From Flavobacterium luteum (GTDB taxonomy: Bacteria; Bacteroidota; Bacteroidia; Flavobacteriales; Flavobacteriaceae): a stretch of DNA of 64,000 bases. Below are positions 35,292 through 45,403 of this stretch, in pieces; position 1 is the stretch's first letter; every line of letters starts with the position of its first letter. The notes under the pieces were generated by a model. It saw only the letters and a program-made list of their open reading frames with translations. It made no database searches and was not told the DNA's origin. The stretch is taken from contig NZ_WAEM01000004.1 in NCBI RefSeq assembly GCF_008806775.1, positions 124,001 through 188,000 of the forward strand, in the 5' to 3' direction. Made by a program: the position numbers and the translations under genes.

Positions 35292-35942
35292 ATGAATGAA
35301 AATAATTTAATTGAAAATTGTGAGATTCCTAAAAGTGTAAAGTTAGGTAATCTAATTACTTTAATAAACACTAGTCTTGATGAGGAAGTTATGATTGGAA
35401 ATTTTTCTAAAATGACATATTCAAAAATGGGGGTAATGTCATATATAGGCGATTATACAGTGGTAATAAATGCAGTTATTGGTAAATTTACTTCGATTTC
35501 TTGGGGCGTTACAATTGGACCAGAAGAGCATGATTTTAATAGAGTAACTAATCATAGTTTTTTGTATTCAGTAAAATCTTTTCAATTGGTAAAAGAAAAA
35601 GTATACAGCCCTTTTATTAAAGAATGTACAATTGGTAATGATGTATGGATTGGATGCAATAGTACTATTCTAAGAGGTGTTACCATTGGGGACGGTGCGG
35701 TAATTGGTGCTAATTCATTAGTAAATAAAGATGTGCCTCCATATGCAATTGTTGTTGGATCGCCAGCAAAAATTATTAAATATAGATTTAGTGATGAAAT
35801 AATTCAAGGACTATTAAAAGTAAAATGGTGGGATTACCCTTTAGCATTAATTTCAAAACACTCTGAACTTTTTGCTCTTGAACCTACATTTGAAGTTATA
35901 AGCAAAATAGAGGGGGTAGGACTTGAAAAAGATTTAATTTAA
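35292..35942 (+). CDS. CatB/XAT-like hexapeptide-repeat acyltransferase
   Basis: A 216-residue left-handed beta-helix acyltransferase. ATG 35292, one base after the previous stop, is preferred; the frame extends upstream to 35256 but that part overlaps the phosphoesterase. Hexapeptide repeats are visible in [20 protein letters not shown] and [13 protein letters not shown], followed by [18 protein letters not shown], the standard C-terminal block. [12 protein letters not shown] holds the likely catalytic histidine. It probably acetylates a sugar hydroxyl or amino group. It overlaps the following GT2 gene by one base. Confidence 0.85.
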   Translation: MNENNLIENCEIPKSVKLGNLITLINTSLDEEVMIGNFSKMTYSKMGVMSYIGDYTVVINAVIGKFTSISWGVTIGPEEHDFNRVTNHSFLYSVKSFQLVKEKVYSPFIKECTIGNDVWIGCNSTILRGVTIGDGAVIGANSLVNKDVPPYAIVVGSPAKIIKYRFSDEIIQGLLKVKWWDYPLALISKHSELFALEPTFEVISKIEGVGLEKDLI

Positions 35943-36868
35943 TGTATAAAATAGAACCTTTTACTATTAAAACAACTCCACTTTTTCAGAGTAATAAAAA
36001 ATTAGAAAATCATAAGCCACTATTATCTGTTCTAATAATAACGTATAATCATGAAAATTTTATAAAGGGATGTTTAGACGGAATTTTAATGCAAATTTGC
36101 GATTTTAAAGTTGAAGTTATAGTAGCAAATGATTGTTCTCCAGATAATACAAACGAAATTATTAATGAAATTTTAAATGAAAGTAATGAGAACCCATTTA
36201 TAAAATATCTAAATCGAGAACATAATTGGGGGGCAATGCAAAATTTTATTGATGCTTATAAAAATTGTAACGGAAAATATATAGCATTTTGCGAAGGAGA
36301 CGATTATTGGACGGATGAAAATAAATTGCAAAAACAAGTCGATTTTTTAGAAAAAAATACTGATTTTAATCTTGTTGGGCATTATGTTAAATCTAGTAAA
36401 GGTGATGATTTAGGAAAATTCACTAAAGACATTTTTGAATTTAAAGACATTTATCAAAAAAATCTTAGAATACCAACAGCAAGTATTGTAAGTAGAAATA
36501 ATTTTGAAATACCTAATTGGTTCTCAAATGTTTATGGAGGAGATAGAGCTATCATTTTCTTAAATGCTCAAAAAGGAAAATTAAAAGTGTTGCCTTTTTT
36601 TGGTTCTTTTTATAGACTTCATGAAGGTGGCTCGGAACATAATTTAAAAAGAGATAAATTTAATTTTGCAATTAGAAATATTAAAGAAGAATTTATTTAT
36701 TATAAGCTTTTAAAAAATAAATTAGATGTTTCCACAATAAAGAAACGAATTTTAAAGAATCATTATTACATGGTAGCTTTAGGGATAAAAAAAATAGAGC
36801 CTCTAAAATCTTTAAAATCAATTAAATCTTTAGTTTGTTTTTATTTTTATGATAAAATAAAGTTTTAG
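35942..36868 (+). CDS. GT2 glycosyltransferase
   Basis: A 308-residue family 2 enzyme with a 30-residue N-terminal extension before the catalytic fold. LLSVLIITYNHENFIKGCLD near residue 27, VIVANDCSPDNTNEI near 60, and the metal motif FCEGDDYWTDENK near 117-128 are typical of the GT2 branch that ends in GDDYW. The start codon shares one base with the stop of the acyltransferase gene. No membrane helix is evident. It is the last gene before the ABC exporter genes. Confidence 0.85.
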   Translation: MYKIEPFTIKTTPLFQSNKKLENHKPLLSVLIITYNHENFIKGCLDGILMQICDFKVEVIVANDCSPDNTNEIINEILNESNENPFIKYLNREHNWGAMQNFIDAYKNCNGKYIAFCEGDDYWTDENKLQKQVDFLEKNTDFNLVGHYVKSSKGDDLGKFTKDIFEFKDIYQKNLRIPTASIVSRNNFEIPNWFSNVYGGDRAIIFLNAQKGKLKVLPFFGSFYRLHEGGSEHNLKRDKFNFAIRNIKEEFIYYKLLKNKLDVSTIKKRILKNHYYMVALGIKKIEPLKSLKSIKSLVCFYFYDKIKF

Positions 36869-36933
36869 TAAAAACTGTATTTGGTAAATAATTTTCTACA
36901 AGCTACTAATAAATATAATTAAATATTAAACAT

Positions 36934-37782
36934 ATGAATCAAAATAATGAAAATTGGGATTTAGTCATTAAAGGAAAAACTAATTTATTTGATTTAAGAC
37001 TTAAAGAAGTATGGCGTTACAGAGATCTTTTACGCATGTTTATTCGTAGAGACTTTGTGACGGTTTATAAACAAACTATTTTAGGACCTCTATGGTTTTT
37101 TATACAGCCAATAATAACAACACTTACCTTTACGATAATATTTGGTAATTTGGCCAAAATCCCAACAGATGGAGCTCCTAAACTTATTTTTTATATGTCT
37201 GGAATTACAATATGGGGTTATTTCTCCACTTGTTTAGTCGATGTTTCAAAAGTTTTTATTTCAAATTCAGCCATTTTTGGAAAAGTCTATTTTCCAAGAT
37301 TAATAATGCCATTAACTATTATTATTTCAAATTTAATGAAGTTTGGAGTTCAGTTTATTATGTTTTTATGCTTTTTTGCCTATTTTTATAATCAGGGGAC
37401 TATACATCCAAATCTTTGGGTATTTTTTCTTCCTTTTATTTTGTTGATAATGGCAGTCATGTCTATGGGAATAGGTTTAATTTTATCCTCGTTGACTACT
37501 AAATATAGAGATTTGACAATGTTGATTGCTTTTGGGATTCAACTTTTTATGTATGCTACACCAATAATTTATCCTTTATCAACAGTACCTGAAAAGTATA
37601 AATGGATAGTGCAACTGAACCCCTTAGTACCCATTTTTGAATATATGCGCTATGCCTATTTGGGTGTGGGTAATTTTCAAATCACATCATTAGTATATTC
37701 AGTTGTATTTTCAATTGTAATCTTAGCATTAGGAGTAGTAATCTTCAATAAAGTTCAGAAAAGTTTTATGGACACTGTATAA
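36934..37782 (+). CDS. wzm: Polysaccharide ABC exporter, permease (Wzm/TagG type)
   Basis: A 282-residue membrane permease of the ABC-2 class with six hydrophobic helices. The cytoplasmic N-terminus ends with YRDLLRMFIRRDFVTVYKQT followed by LGPLWFFIQPI, the usual signature; LTTKYRDLTML near residue 190 is the conserved coupling region and the C-terminus ends in FNKVQKSFMDTV. Together with the ATPase encoded 67 bases downstream it exports an undecaprenyl-linked polysaccharide across the inner membrane. The pair is an alternative to Wzx/Wzy-dependent export. Confidence 0.93.
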   Translation: MNQNNENWDLVIKGKTNLFDLRLKEVWRYRDLLRMFIRRDFVTVYKQTILGPLWFFIQPIITTLTFTIIFGNLAKIPTDGAPKLIFYMSGITIWGYFSTCLVDVSKVFISNSAIFGKVYFPRLIMPLTIIISNLMKFGVQFIMFLCFFAYFYNQGTIHPNLWVFFLPFILLIMAVMSMGIGLILSSLTTKYRDLTMLIAFGIQLFMYATPIIYPLSTVPEKYKWIVQLNPLVPIFEYMRYAYLGVGNFQITSLVYSVVFSIVILALGVVIFNKVQKSFMDTV

Positions 37783-37849
37783 AACCATTTTTTAAGGAAA
37801 TCGAGTTAAGAAAAACTGAGAGAAGCGTTAAATAAAATTATAAAATAGT

Positions 37850-39106
37850 ATGTCTGTAGTCATAAAAGCTGAAAATATATCCAAACAATATCGATTAGGA
37901 ATGGTAGGTACAGGAACCATCAAAGATGATTTGAAAAGATGGTATTACAACGTTAGAGGAAAAGAAGATCCATTTCTTAAAATCGGAGATGCAAATGACC
38001 GCTCTTCAAAAGGGGATAGCGATTATGTATGGAGTCTTCGTGATATCAATTTTGAGATTAATCAAGGAGATTCAGTAGGAATTATTGGCCGTAATGGAGC
38101 TGGGAAAAGTACGTTGCTAAAGATATTAAGTCAAGTTACCCAACCTACCACTGGTAAAATTTATACTAAAGGTAGAATCGCCTCTCTACTTGAAGTAGGA
38201 ACTGGTTTTCATCCTGAAATGACAGGTCGTGAAAATATATTTTTAAATGGAGCAATTTTAGGTATGCGCAAGCATGAAATCATTCGCAAGTTTGATGAAA
38301 TTGTCGATTTTTCAGGAGTTGAACGTTATATTGATACTCCAGTAAAACGATATTCATCAGGAATGTATGTGCGCTTAGCTTTTGCTGTTGCAGCACATTT
38401 AGAAAGTGAAATCTTAATTGTAGATGAAGTTTTAGCAGTTGGTGATGCCGAGTTCCAAAAGAAGTGTTTAGGTAAAATGAGCGATGTGAGTAAAGGAGAA
38501 GGAAGAACAGTGTTGTTTGTTAGTCATAATATAGGAGCTGTTAACACTTTGACTAATAAATGTATGTATCTTAGAAATGGGAATTTAATTGAGTATGATA
38601 CTACGGATAAAATAATTCCAATATATTTAAATGATGATTTAAATAACATTAGAGGGCTTAAGGAATTTGATAATACTCCAAATTTAAATGAGAATAAACC
38701 AATTCAATTAACAAAGTGTCGATTTTCAATTGCAAATGATATTGTTGAAGTTGAAGTGGAATATGTAGTTAGAAAATCAGTAGGAAGTGTAGTGGCTTTA
38801 CAAATAATCAATGCAAAGGAAGTATCAATAATAACATTAATAGATACAGATAGAGATAGTGATATTTTTAAAAGAAGCGAAGGTAGTTATATGGTTAAGT
38901 TTACATTACCATTATCAATTTTAGCTCCTGATATATTTAAGATAACACTCTCTTTTTCAGATATGAAAAGCGAAAGATTTGATTATCATAGAGATATTTT
39001 AGTATTCGAAAAAAACAATACAGATGCTAATTTAACAAGAGATGGTATAATATTTTCTGATCCAAAATTAATTGGTGAAACTAAAAAATTATATTTAGGA
39101 AATTAA
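37850..39106 (+). CDS. wzt: Polysaccharide ABC exporter, ATPase (Wzt) with extended C-terminal domain
   Basis: A 418-residue ATPase. Walker A is GRNGAGKST near residue 80, the signature YSSGMYVRLAFA near 168, and Walker B ILIVDEVLAVGD near 190, followed by the switch His in FVSHN. The nucleotide-binding part ends near residue 260; the remaining 150 residues form an immunoglobulin-like C-terminal domain, which in Wzt proteins of the cap-recognising class binds the modified non-reducing end of the polymer before export. Presence of this domain suggests chain termination by a capping enzyme. The next gene begins two bases after the stop. Confidence 0.93.
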   Translation: MSVVIKAENISKQYRLGMVGTGTIKDDLKRWYYNVRGKEDPFLKIGDANDRSSKGDSDYVWSLRDINFEINQGDSVGIIGRNGAGKSTLLKILSQVTQPTTGKIYTKGRIASLLEVGTGFHPEMTGRENIFLNGAILGMRKHEIIRKFDEIVDFSGVERYIDTPVKRYSSGMYVRLAFAVAAHLESEILIVDEVLAVGDAEFQKKCLGKMSDVSKGEGRTVLFVSHNIGAVNTLTNKCMYLRNGNLIEYDTTDKIIPIYLNDDLNNIRGLKEFDNTPNLNENKPIQLTKCRFSIANDIVEVEVEYVVRKSVGSVVALQIINAKEVSIITLIDTDRDSDIFKRSEGSYMVKFTLPLSILAPDIFKITLSFSDMKSERFDYHRDILVFEKNNTDANLTRDGIIFSDPKLIGETKKLYLGN

Positions 39107-39107
39107 T

Positions 39108-41318
39108 ATGAAAAAATTTGCGAAAAGAGTTTTTAAGGCTGTAATTGTTAGAAGTCCATTTAAAGAAAAGTATCTTAAACATCAAAATACTAAGTATTTA
39201 GATCATATTAAAGCAAAAGAACTTAATAAATACAATGCTAAAGAACCAATAATATCAGTTGTCAACCTAAATGCAAATGATATTTGTAATTCTAAATGTG
39301 TGATGTGTAACATTTGGGAGCAAAAACAGGGCTTCGAAATTACTCCAGATCAACTAAAAAACATCCTGCAAGATCCTTTGTTTAAAAATGTAAAACACAT
39401 GGGTGTAACAGGGGGAGAGCCCACTTTGCGTGAAGATTTGCCACAATTATACGAGTCAATCATAAAAACACTCCCCGATATAATTGGATTAAGTATCATT
39501 ACTAATTGCATTAAAGAAAAAGACGTAATAGATAGAATTGAGAAAGTAAGCGAAATCTGTTCAAAACACGACAAAGCTTTTTCAATGATGGTTTCTTTGG
39601 ATGGATACGGAAAAATGCATGACCAGATACGAGGGCGTGAAGGAAATTTTGAATCCGCTATAAATGTGATCAAGCATTTCACACAAAAAGGAATACCAGT
39701 ATCAACAGGTAGTACTATCTCAAAACAAAATGTTTGGGAAATGGATGATTTGCTCGATTTTATGAAGGCAAATAATATATATGGAAGATTTAGAGTTGCG
39801 GAGTTTATTAAAAGACTTTACAACGATAATAAAGCAGAGGCAATTAGGAATTTTGATGAAGACGAAAGATATAATCTGATTCTATTTTTCTATAAATTAA
39901 TATTTACTTTCGAAACTCATGAAGCTTACATTAGAACTTATAAAAGTATAATTAATATACTCGATGGCGGTAAAAGAACAACGGGTTGTCCGTATCATTC
40001 TGACGGAGTTGTTCTAAATTCACGTGGAGAAATAGCTTATTGTGCTCCAAAATCAGAGATAATTGGAAGTACTTTAAAAGCTAGTGCTCTAGATTTATAC
40101 AAAGACAATCAATCAGAAAAAACAAGAATTAAAGAAAATGAATGCGATAGTTGTATACATGATTATCATGCGCCAATTTCTTATAAAGAATTAGAATCAA
40201 AATTTGAAGAAGACTTTTGGAAAAAATACATTCATGTTCAGAATACCAATTTAAAATCGGTTCATAAAAAAATAGCTCCCAAAAAAGAGTACAAAAAACA
40301 AGCCTTTATTACGGGATGGTACGGAACTGAAACCGTTGGTGACAAGGCTATATTAGCAGGAATAATAAATGAATTGAAAGAAAGTAATGAGGAGATAGGA
40401 TTCGTTATTACAAGCTTATATCCGCCTATTACTAAAAGAACAGTTTATGAATTGGGTTTTGAAAACGTTACTGTAATTCCTGTTTATTGCAAAGAGTTTG
40501 TAGAATATGCTAAAGGTTCCGATATGATTATTATGGGAGGTGGACCTTTAATGGATTTAGGCGAGCTGGCATTACCATTAATATCTTTTAAAATTGGAAA
40601 ATATTACAAGAAAAAAAATATCGTTTACGGATGCGGAATTGGGCCACTTTATAATCCAATATACGAGCAAGCGGTAAAAGATATTCTCGATTTATCAGAT
40701 GAAATAATGATTCGAGATGAAAAAAGTAGACAAACTGCTTTAAAATGGACTAATAATGCTAAAGAAGTCAAGTTGTCTGGTGATCCAGCCAAAAAATATA
40801 TTAAATCTATCGCAAGTCAAACGAATGTTTCTACTAAAAGCACTATTTTGAAATGTTTTTTAAGAGAATGGACTCATGAATATTGTAAAGAGTTAACACA
40901 TGAAGAGTTTATCCAAAAAAGAAAACTGGTAGAATTTTCATTGTCTAAATTTGTAAAGCAAAAAGCTATTGAGTTAGGAGCAACAGAAATTTATCTAGAA
41001 CACATGCATAATTTTGTAATTGGAAACGATGATCGTGATTTCTCTAGACATTTTATTAAAACCTATTTTGAGGATTTTGAAATACCAATAAGTTATAACA
41101 AAAAATTATCAACAGTAAATTCTATTGTAGATTCTATGTTGAATTCCTGTCATAATATTTGTATGCGTTTTCATTCGGTTGTTTTTGCAGATACTCTAAA
41201 CACTTCCTACACTGCTTTTGATTACACAGGAGGAGGAAAAATATTAGGATATCTAACGGACAATTCTAAAAAAGAAAACTTATTAACGATAAGTGATTTG
41301 TTAGAAAAAAACAAATAA
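39108..41318 (+). CDS. Radical SAM / polysaccharide pyruvyl-transferase-like fusion
   Basis: A 736-residue two-domain protein. Residues about 50-380 form a radical SAM domain: the [4Fe-4S] cysteines are Cys 60, 64 and 67 in DICNSKCVMCNIW, followed by TGGEPT near 101; further cysteines near residues 300-320 and in ECDSC near 345 look like a SPASM-type auxiliary cluster region. From about residue 397 a polysaccharide pyruvyl-transferase (CsaB/WcaK-like) domain begins with FITGWYGTETVGDKAI, with MGGGPLMDLGE, YGCGIGPL and the late RFHSVVFA motif. No frameshift separates them. The gene is coupled to wzt (one base between) and directly abuts the next GT4 gene. The combined reaction is not known. 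Confidence 0.85.
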   Translation: MKKFAKRVFKAVIVRSPFKEKYLKHQNTKYLDHIKAKELNKYNAKEPIISVVNLNANDICNSKCVMCNIWEQKQGFEITPDQLKNILQDPLFKNVKHMGVTGGEPTLREDLPQLYESIIKTLPDIIGLSIITNCIKEKDVIDRIEKVSEICSKHDKAFSMMVSLDGYGKMHDQIRGREGNFESAINVIKHFTQKGIPVSTGSTISKQNVWEMDDLLDFMKANNIYGRFRVAEFIKRLYNDNKAEAIRNFDEDERYNLILFFYKLIFTFETHEAYIRTYKSIINILDGGKRTTGCPYHSDGVVLNSRGEIAYCAPKSEIIGSTLKASALDLYKDNQSEKTRIKENECDSCIHDYHAPISYKELESKFEEDFWKKYIHVQNTNLKSVHKKIAPKKEYKKQAFITGWYGTETVGDKAILAGIINELKESNEEIGFVITSLYPPITKRTVYELGFENVTVIPVYCKEFVEYAKGSDMIIMGGGPLMDLGELALPLISFKIGKYYKKKNIVYGCGIGPLYNPIYEQAVKDILDLSDEIMIRDEKSRQTALKWTNNAKEVKLSGDPAKKYIKSIASQTNVSTKSTILKCFLREWTHEYCKELTHEEFIQKRKLVEFSLSKFVKQKAIELGATEIYLEHMHNFVIGNDDRDFSRHFIKTYFEDFEIPISYNKKLSTVNSIVDSMLNSCHNICMRFHSVVFADTLNTSYTAFDYTGGGKILGYLTDNSKKENLLTISDLLEKNK

Positions 41319-42575
41319 ATGAAAGTATTGCATATAAATACATTAGATTATGGAGGTGCCGCCATTGCTGCGGTTAGAATACATAATGCAATGCTAGAAA
41401 CTGGTATAGACTCTTCTTTTTTGTCATTAAAAAAAACGCTTCCCAACATAGTAAATCATGTTGTTTTTCCAGATTATTTGAATAAAACAGCAACAAGTCA
41501 AACAGTAAGTTTACAAAATTATTTAAAAATAAAGTTCAATAAAGAATATGCAAAACATCTTAAGGAAGTAAATAAAAAGAGAGCACTAAAACATATTGCA
41601 AACAAATCAAACAGAGAAGTAATTTCGTTTCCCATTACAGAATATAATTTACTGCATTTACTACCTGAGATTAATCAGGCTGATGTTATTCATTTGCATT
41701 GGGTAGCAGATTTTATAGATTACCCAAGTTTTTTCATGAATATAGCAAAGCCAATTGTTTGGACATTACATGATGAAAACCCGTTTAGAGGAATTTTTCA
41801 TTACACTGGAGATGAAGAGACTAATTCTGAAAAAGAATTGAAAACAATTGATAAAGAAGTTTATAAAATAAAAAAAGCAGCAATTAAAAATGCTAAGAAA
41901 CTTCATCTAATTACTCCTTCATCATGGTTAGCGAATCTAGCATCAAATCAGGATGTTTTAAGTGAATGTCAAGTTACAGCAGTAGCAAATGGTTTGGATA
42001 TAAATATTTTTAAAACCCATACTAAAGAGTTTGCTAGAAAAGTATTTAATCTTCCAGTAAATAAAAAAATCGCCCTTTTTGTTGCAGATTCATTATCTAA
42101 TCAAAGAAAAGGTTTTGATTTGTTACTTGGGGCTCTTCAAGAATTTGAGGATAAAGATGATATTCTATTGGTAGCAATTGGCAACGTTCCAACTACAAAT
42201 AAACAAGAAAATGTAATATATCTGGGCTCAATAAGTGATGAAAGGCTTATGGCACTTGCCTATTCGGCAGTAGATGTATTTATACTCCCATCACGAGAGG
42301 ATAATTTACCAAACACAATGATTGAATCGTTATCTTGTGGAACTCCTGTTATTGGTTTTCCTATTGGCGGGATTAAAGAAACCATACAAAACGAATTTAA
42401 TGGGTATTTGTGTACAGAATTGACTATAGATTCATTAAGAGAAACTATAAGTAAATTTTTTGAAAATATATCTTTATTTCATTCCGATAAAATTAGTGAA
42501 GATGCACATAATAGATTCGATAATAAGAAGCAAGCATCAAAATATGTTGCCATTTATAATCAGCTTCTTGCATAG
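41319..42575 (+). CDS. GT4 glycosyltransferase (WcaC-like)
   Basis: A 418-residue GT-B enzyme. It opens with MKVLHINTLDYGGAAIAAVR, and has HLHWVADFIDYPS near residue 127 and TLHDENPFRG near 147, features of the colanic-acid-type WcaC branch. The donor-site region reads PSREDNLPNTMIESLSCGTP near 325-344, followed by GGIKETI. The ATG directly follows the stop of the radical SAM fusion, so both are translated from one message and may act in sequence on the same polymer. Confidence 0.87.
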   Translation: MKVLHINTLDYGGAAIAAVRIHNAMLETGIDSSFLSLKKTLPNIVNHVVFPDYLNKTATSQTVSLQNYLKIKFNKEYAKHLKEVNKKRALKHIANKSNREVISFPITEYNLLHLLPEINQADVIHLHWVADFIDYPSFFMNIAKPIVWTLHDENPFRGIFHYTGDEETNSEKELKTIDKEVYKIKKAAIKNAKKLHLITPSSWLANLASNQDVLSECQVTAVANGLDINIFKTHTKEFARKVFNLPVNKKIALFVADSLSNQRKGFDLLLGALQEFEDKDDILLVAIGNVPTTNKQENVIYLGSISDERLMALAYSAVDVFILPSREDNLPNTMIESLSCGTPVIGFPIGGIKETIQNEFNGYLCTELTIDSLRETISKFFENISLFHSDKISEDAHNRFDNKKQASKYVAIYNQLLA

Positions 42576-42598
42576 AATTTAAAAGTAAAACAACGATA

Positions 42599-43351
42599 AT
42601 GTCTCCATTTTTTTCAATAATAATTCCCTCTTTTAATGCTGAAAACACTATTATTACAGCTTTAGAGAGTATTCTTCAACAAACTTTTAAAGATTTTGAA
42701 ATACGCATAGTTGACGGTCTGTCTACAGATAAAACTCTTGAAATAATTCGAGGAATAGACGACAATCGAATTATAGTTCATAGTGATAAAGACAAAGGAA
42801 TCTATGATGCAATGAATAAAGGGATTCATTATGCTCAAGGCGAATGGTTGTATTTTATAGGTAGCGATGATTATTTATATAATAATGATGTTTTACAAAC
42901 GCTATCTCAAACACTAAATAAAGCAAAAAACCATGTGATTTATGGCAATGTATTGATAAATGGAAATACAGGTTGGGCAACTGACAGACAGGTTTATAAC
43001 GGAAAGTATTCCTTTCAAAAATTGTTGAAGTCCAATATCTGTCATCAAAGCATGTTTTATAGAAGAAGTTTTATACTAAAAAACCAACTTGAATATGATT
43101 TAAAATATCCTATTTCATCTGATTGGGATTTTAATATTGCTTGCCGTTTACAGTCTAAATTTACTTTTATAAATACTATAGTTGCCGTTTTTAATGCGGG
43201 AGGAATTTCTACTGGAAAATCAATCACAGAACCTTTTCTAGAAGAAAGAAAAGTAAAATATGCTCATTTATATGAAAAATACAAACCCAATATAATGCAA
43301 AGATTAAAGTATAAAATAAATGCTTTAATTAAAAAAGTAATTAGAAAATAG
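42599..43351 (+). CDS. GT2 glycosyltransferase (WcaE/PslC-like)
   Basis: A 250-residue family 2 enzyme: FFSIIIPSFNAENTIITALE at the start, EIRIVDGLSTDKTLEII near 38, KGIYDAMNKGI near 63 and the metal motif IGSDDYLY near 88, then CHQSMFYRR near 147. The variant VDGLSTDKT and DKGIYDAMNKG are typical of the WcaE-like GT2 subgroup. No membrane helices. It follows the GT4 gene by 23 bases. Confidence 0.87.
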   Translation: MSPFFSIIIPSFNAENTIITALESILQQTFKDFEIRIVDGLSTDKTLEIIRGIDDNRIIVHSDKDKGIYDAMNKGIHYAQGEWLYFIGSDDYLYNNDVLQTLSQTLNKAKNHVIYGNVLINGNTGWATDRQVYNGKYSFQKLLKSNICHQSMFYRRSFILKNQLEYDLKYPISSDWDFNIACRLQSKFTFINTIVAVFNAGGISTGKSITEPFLEERKVKYAHLYEKYKPNIMQRLKYKINALIKKVIRK

Positions 43352-43400
43352 TCTCTTTTAGATAGCTCAAAATTAAATTTTCAATTCAAAAATCAACAAA

Positions 43401-44369
43401 ATGAAAACAATAATATTTACCCTTTGCTCTAATAATTACCTGGCTCATGCCAAAACATTGGGGGATTCTGTAAAACAATATTCGCCAGAAACAGAGTTTA
43501 TTATAGGCTTAGTAGATCAATTTGATGGAGCCATTGACTACAGTGGTTTTGAGGTTATTAAATACGATCAAATAGGCTACGATTGTTTTGAAGATATGTT
43601 ATCAAAATACAATATAATTGAATTTAATACAGCTGTAAAACCTTATTATATACAATATCTTTTAAATAAACATGGTGAAGGAACTAAAGTATATTATATA
43701 GATCCAGATATTAAATTGTATTCAAACATCAATCATTTAAATAATTTGTTAGATGCCAACGATATTGTATTGACACCTAATTTAACCGAAATGCCCAATG
43801 AAGTTGATTTGGGGGAATTAGCTTCTCTTAGACATGGTTTATTCAATCTCGGTTTTATAGGTGTAAAGTATAGCGATGAAGGGCTTCAATTTGTAGATTG
43901 GTGGAAAAAAAGATTACGAAATCATTGTTTAATTGACAAACCAAGAGGAATATTTGTCGATCAAAAATGGGTAGATATAGCGGTACTTTATTTTAAAGGT
44001 TTGCACATAGCAAGTCATAAAGGGTTAAATATGGCGTGGTGGAATTTATCAGAAAGAAAATTAATTGAGTCTAAAGGGAAATATTTTGTCAATGATACAT
44101 CAGAGGAATTGATTTTTTTCCACTTCAGCGGATTTAAGCCAGGAAGTGTAAACTTTACAGGTAGAAACAATGATGATCCTGAATATAGATTTGAAAAGAG
44201 ACCTGAATTAGTGGACATTTTTAATGAATACAAAGGGTTGTTATTCAAAAACGGATTTGAAAAACTAACTGTTTGCTCACCAAAGCTCAATTTTGGTTAT
44301 GGGGTACAAAAGAAACCGATGTCTTTAAAAAACAAAATAAAAAAAGCTGTAAAAAAGTTTATAAAATAA
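43401..44369 (+). CDS. Glycosyltransferase of GT8-like / nucleotide-diphospho-sugar type
   Basis: A 322-residue protein starting IIFTLCSNNYLAHAKTLGDS, a GT-A fold N-terminus like that of GT8-type enzymes, with the metal motif in YYIDPDIKLYSN near residue 98 and FNLGFIGVKYSD near 150. LIFFHFSGFKPG near 238 is the usual late motif of this subgroup. The C-terminal tail is basic. Donor sugar unknown. It begins 49 bases after the GT2 gene. Confidence 0.8.
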   Translation: MKTIIFTLCSNNYLAHAKTLGDSVKQYSPETEFIIGLVDQFDGAIDYSGFEVIKYDQIGYDCFEDMLSKYNIIEFNTAVKPYYIQYLLNKHGEGTKVYYIDPDIKLYSNINHLNNLLDANDIVLTPNLTEMPNEVDLGELASLRHGLFNLGFIGVKYSDEGLQFVDWWKKRLRNHCLIDKPRGIFVDQKWVDIAVLYFKGLHIASHKGLNMAWWNLSERKLIESKGKYFVNDTSEELIFFHFSGFKPGSVNFTGRNNDDPEYRFEKRPELVDIFNEYKGLLFKNGFEKLTVCSPKLNFGYGVQKKPMSLKNKIKKAVKKFIK

Positions 44370-44392
44370 GTTTCTGAAAATACATCACCGCA

Positions 44393-45379
44393 ATGAACGG
44401 AATCAGTATTATTATTTGTACATATAACGGCAAACAAAAACTAGAAGAGACACTTTTAGCTATTTTGAAATTAAAAGCTACATTTTTATGGGAGTTGTTG
44501 GTTGTTGACAATGCTTCGACTGATGGTACTGCGGCATTTACATCATCATTATTAAGTGATTCAACTATTGACTTTAGAATTCTTCATGAAGCAGAACCTG
44601 GACTTATTAAGGCGAGATTATGTGGGCTTAGAGCTTCTAAATATGATGTTTTGTTATACTGTGATGACGATAATACACTTGATATAAACTACATGCAAAT
44701 TGGGTATGATTTGATGAAAATGAATCCAATTATTGGCGCATTAGGAGGGTGTGGCACTCCTGTTTTTGAAGATAAAAAACCAGATTGGTTTGACACCTAT
44801 GGTCATAGTTTTGCCGTTGGTCCACAAGCTATAAATGATGGTCCTATGCCTGAATATCCAGCGGAACTTTATGGTGCTGGTGCTTTTTTTCGAAAAGCAG
44901 TGTTACTTCAATTTTTAGATAAAGGCTTTAAATCTGGCCTGCCTGGAAGAACAGGAAATAATTTGGTGTCTGGTGAAGATGTAGAATGGTGTTATTTAAT
45001 TCAGTTAGCAGGGTACCAAATTTGGTATGATCATCGATTAATATTCACACATACCATGCCTAAAGGAAGAATGAATTGGGAATATTATCTTCGATTAAAA
45101 CAAGGAATCGCCTCTGGAACGGGTCAGTTGCTACCTTATAGTTGTTTGTTTATCAACAAAAACATGAATGATTTACATTACTTAGCTCATTGGTTCAAAC
45201 GTACTGCATTTTCATTTATATTGTATCTAAAAAATAAAGTACGTATAATTTTAGGTAAAAAAATAGTGATGGATGAAGATAAGCTGGGAGCGATTATTCT
45301 AAAAGCTAAAATGAAATCGTACTTCGTTAATGCAATACCTGCATATCATCATTTTCGCAAGCTTAAATCTATTATTTAA
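44393..45379 (+). CDS. GT2 glycosyltransferase
   Basis: A 328-residue family 2 enzyme: ISIIICTYNGKQKLEETLLA at the start, LLVVDNASTDGTAAF near 37, the metal motif LYCDDDNTLD near 92, and the acceptor-side motif SGEDVEWCYLIQLAGY near 197 with a conserved acidic residue that usually acts as base. The HEAEPGLIKAR segment marks the subgroup active on polysaccharide chains. A weak hydrophobic stretch near residues 270-285 may help membrane contact. Confidence 0.87.
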   Translation: MNGISIIICTYNGKQKLEETLLAILKLKATFLWELLVVDNASTDGTAAFTSSLLSDSTIDFRILHEAEPGLIKARLCGLRASKYDVLLYCDDDNTLDINYMQIGYDLMKMNPIIGALGGCGTPVFEDKKPDWFDTYGHSFAVGPQAINDGPMPEYPAELYGAGAFFRKAVLLQFLDKGFKSGLPGRTGNNLVSGEDVEWCYLIQLAGYQIWYDHRLIFTHTMPKGRMNWEYYLRLKQGIASGTGQLLPYSCLFINKNMNDLHYLAHWFKRTAFSFILYLKNKVRIILGKKIVMDEDKLGAIILKAKMKSYFVNAIPAYHHFRKLKSII

Positions 45380-45403
45380 CTTTTTTCAATAAAATTTGTA
45401 ATA

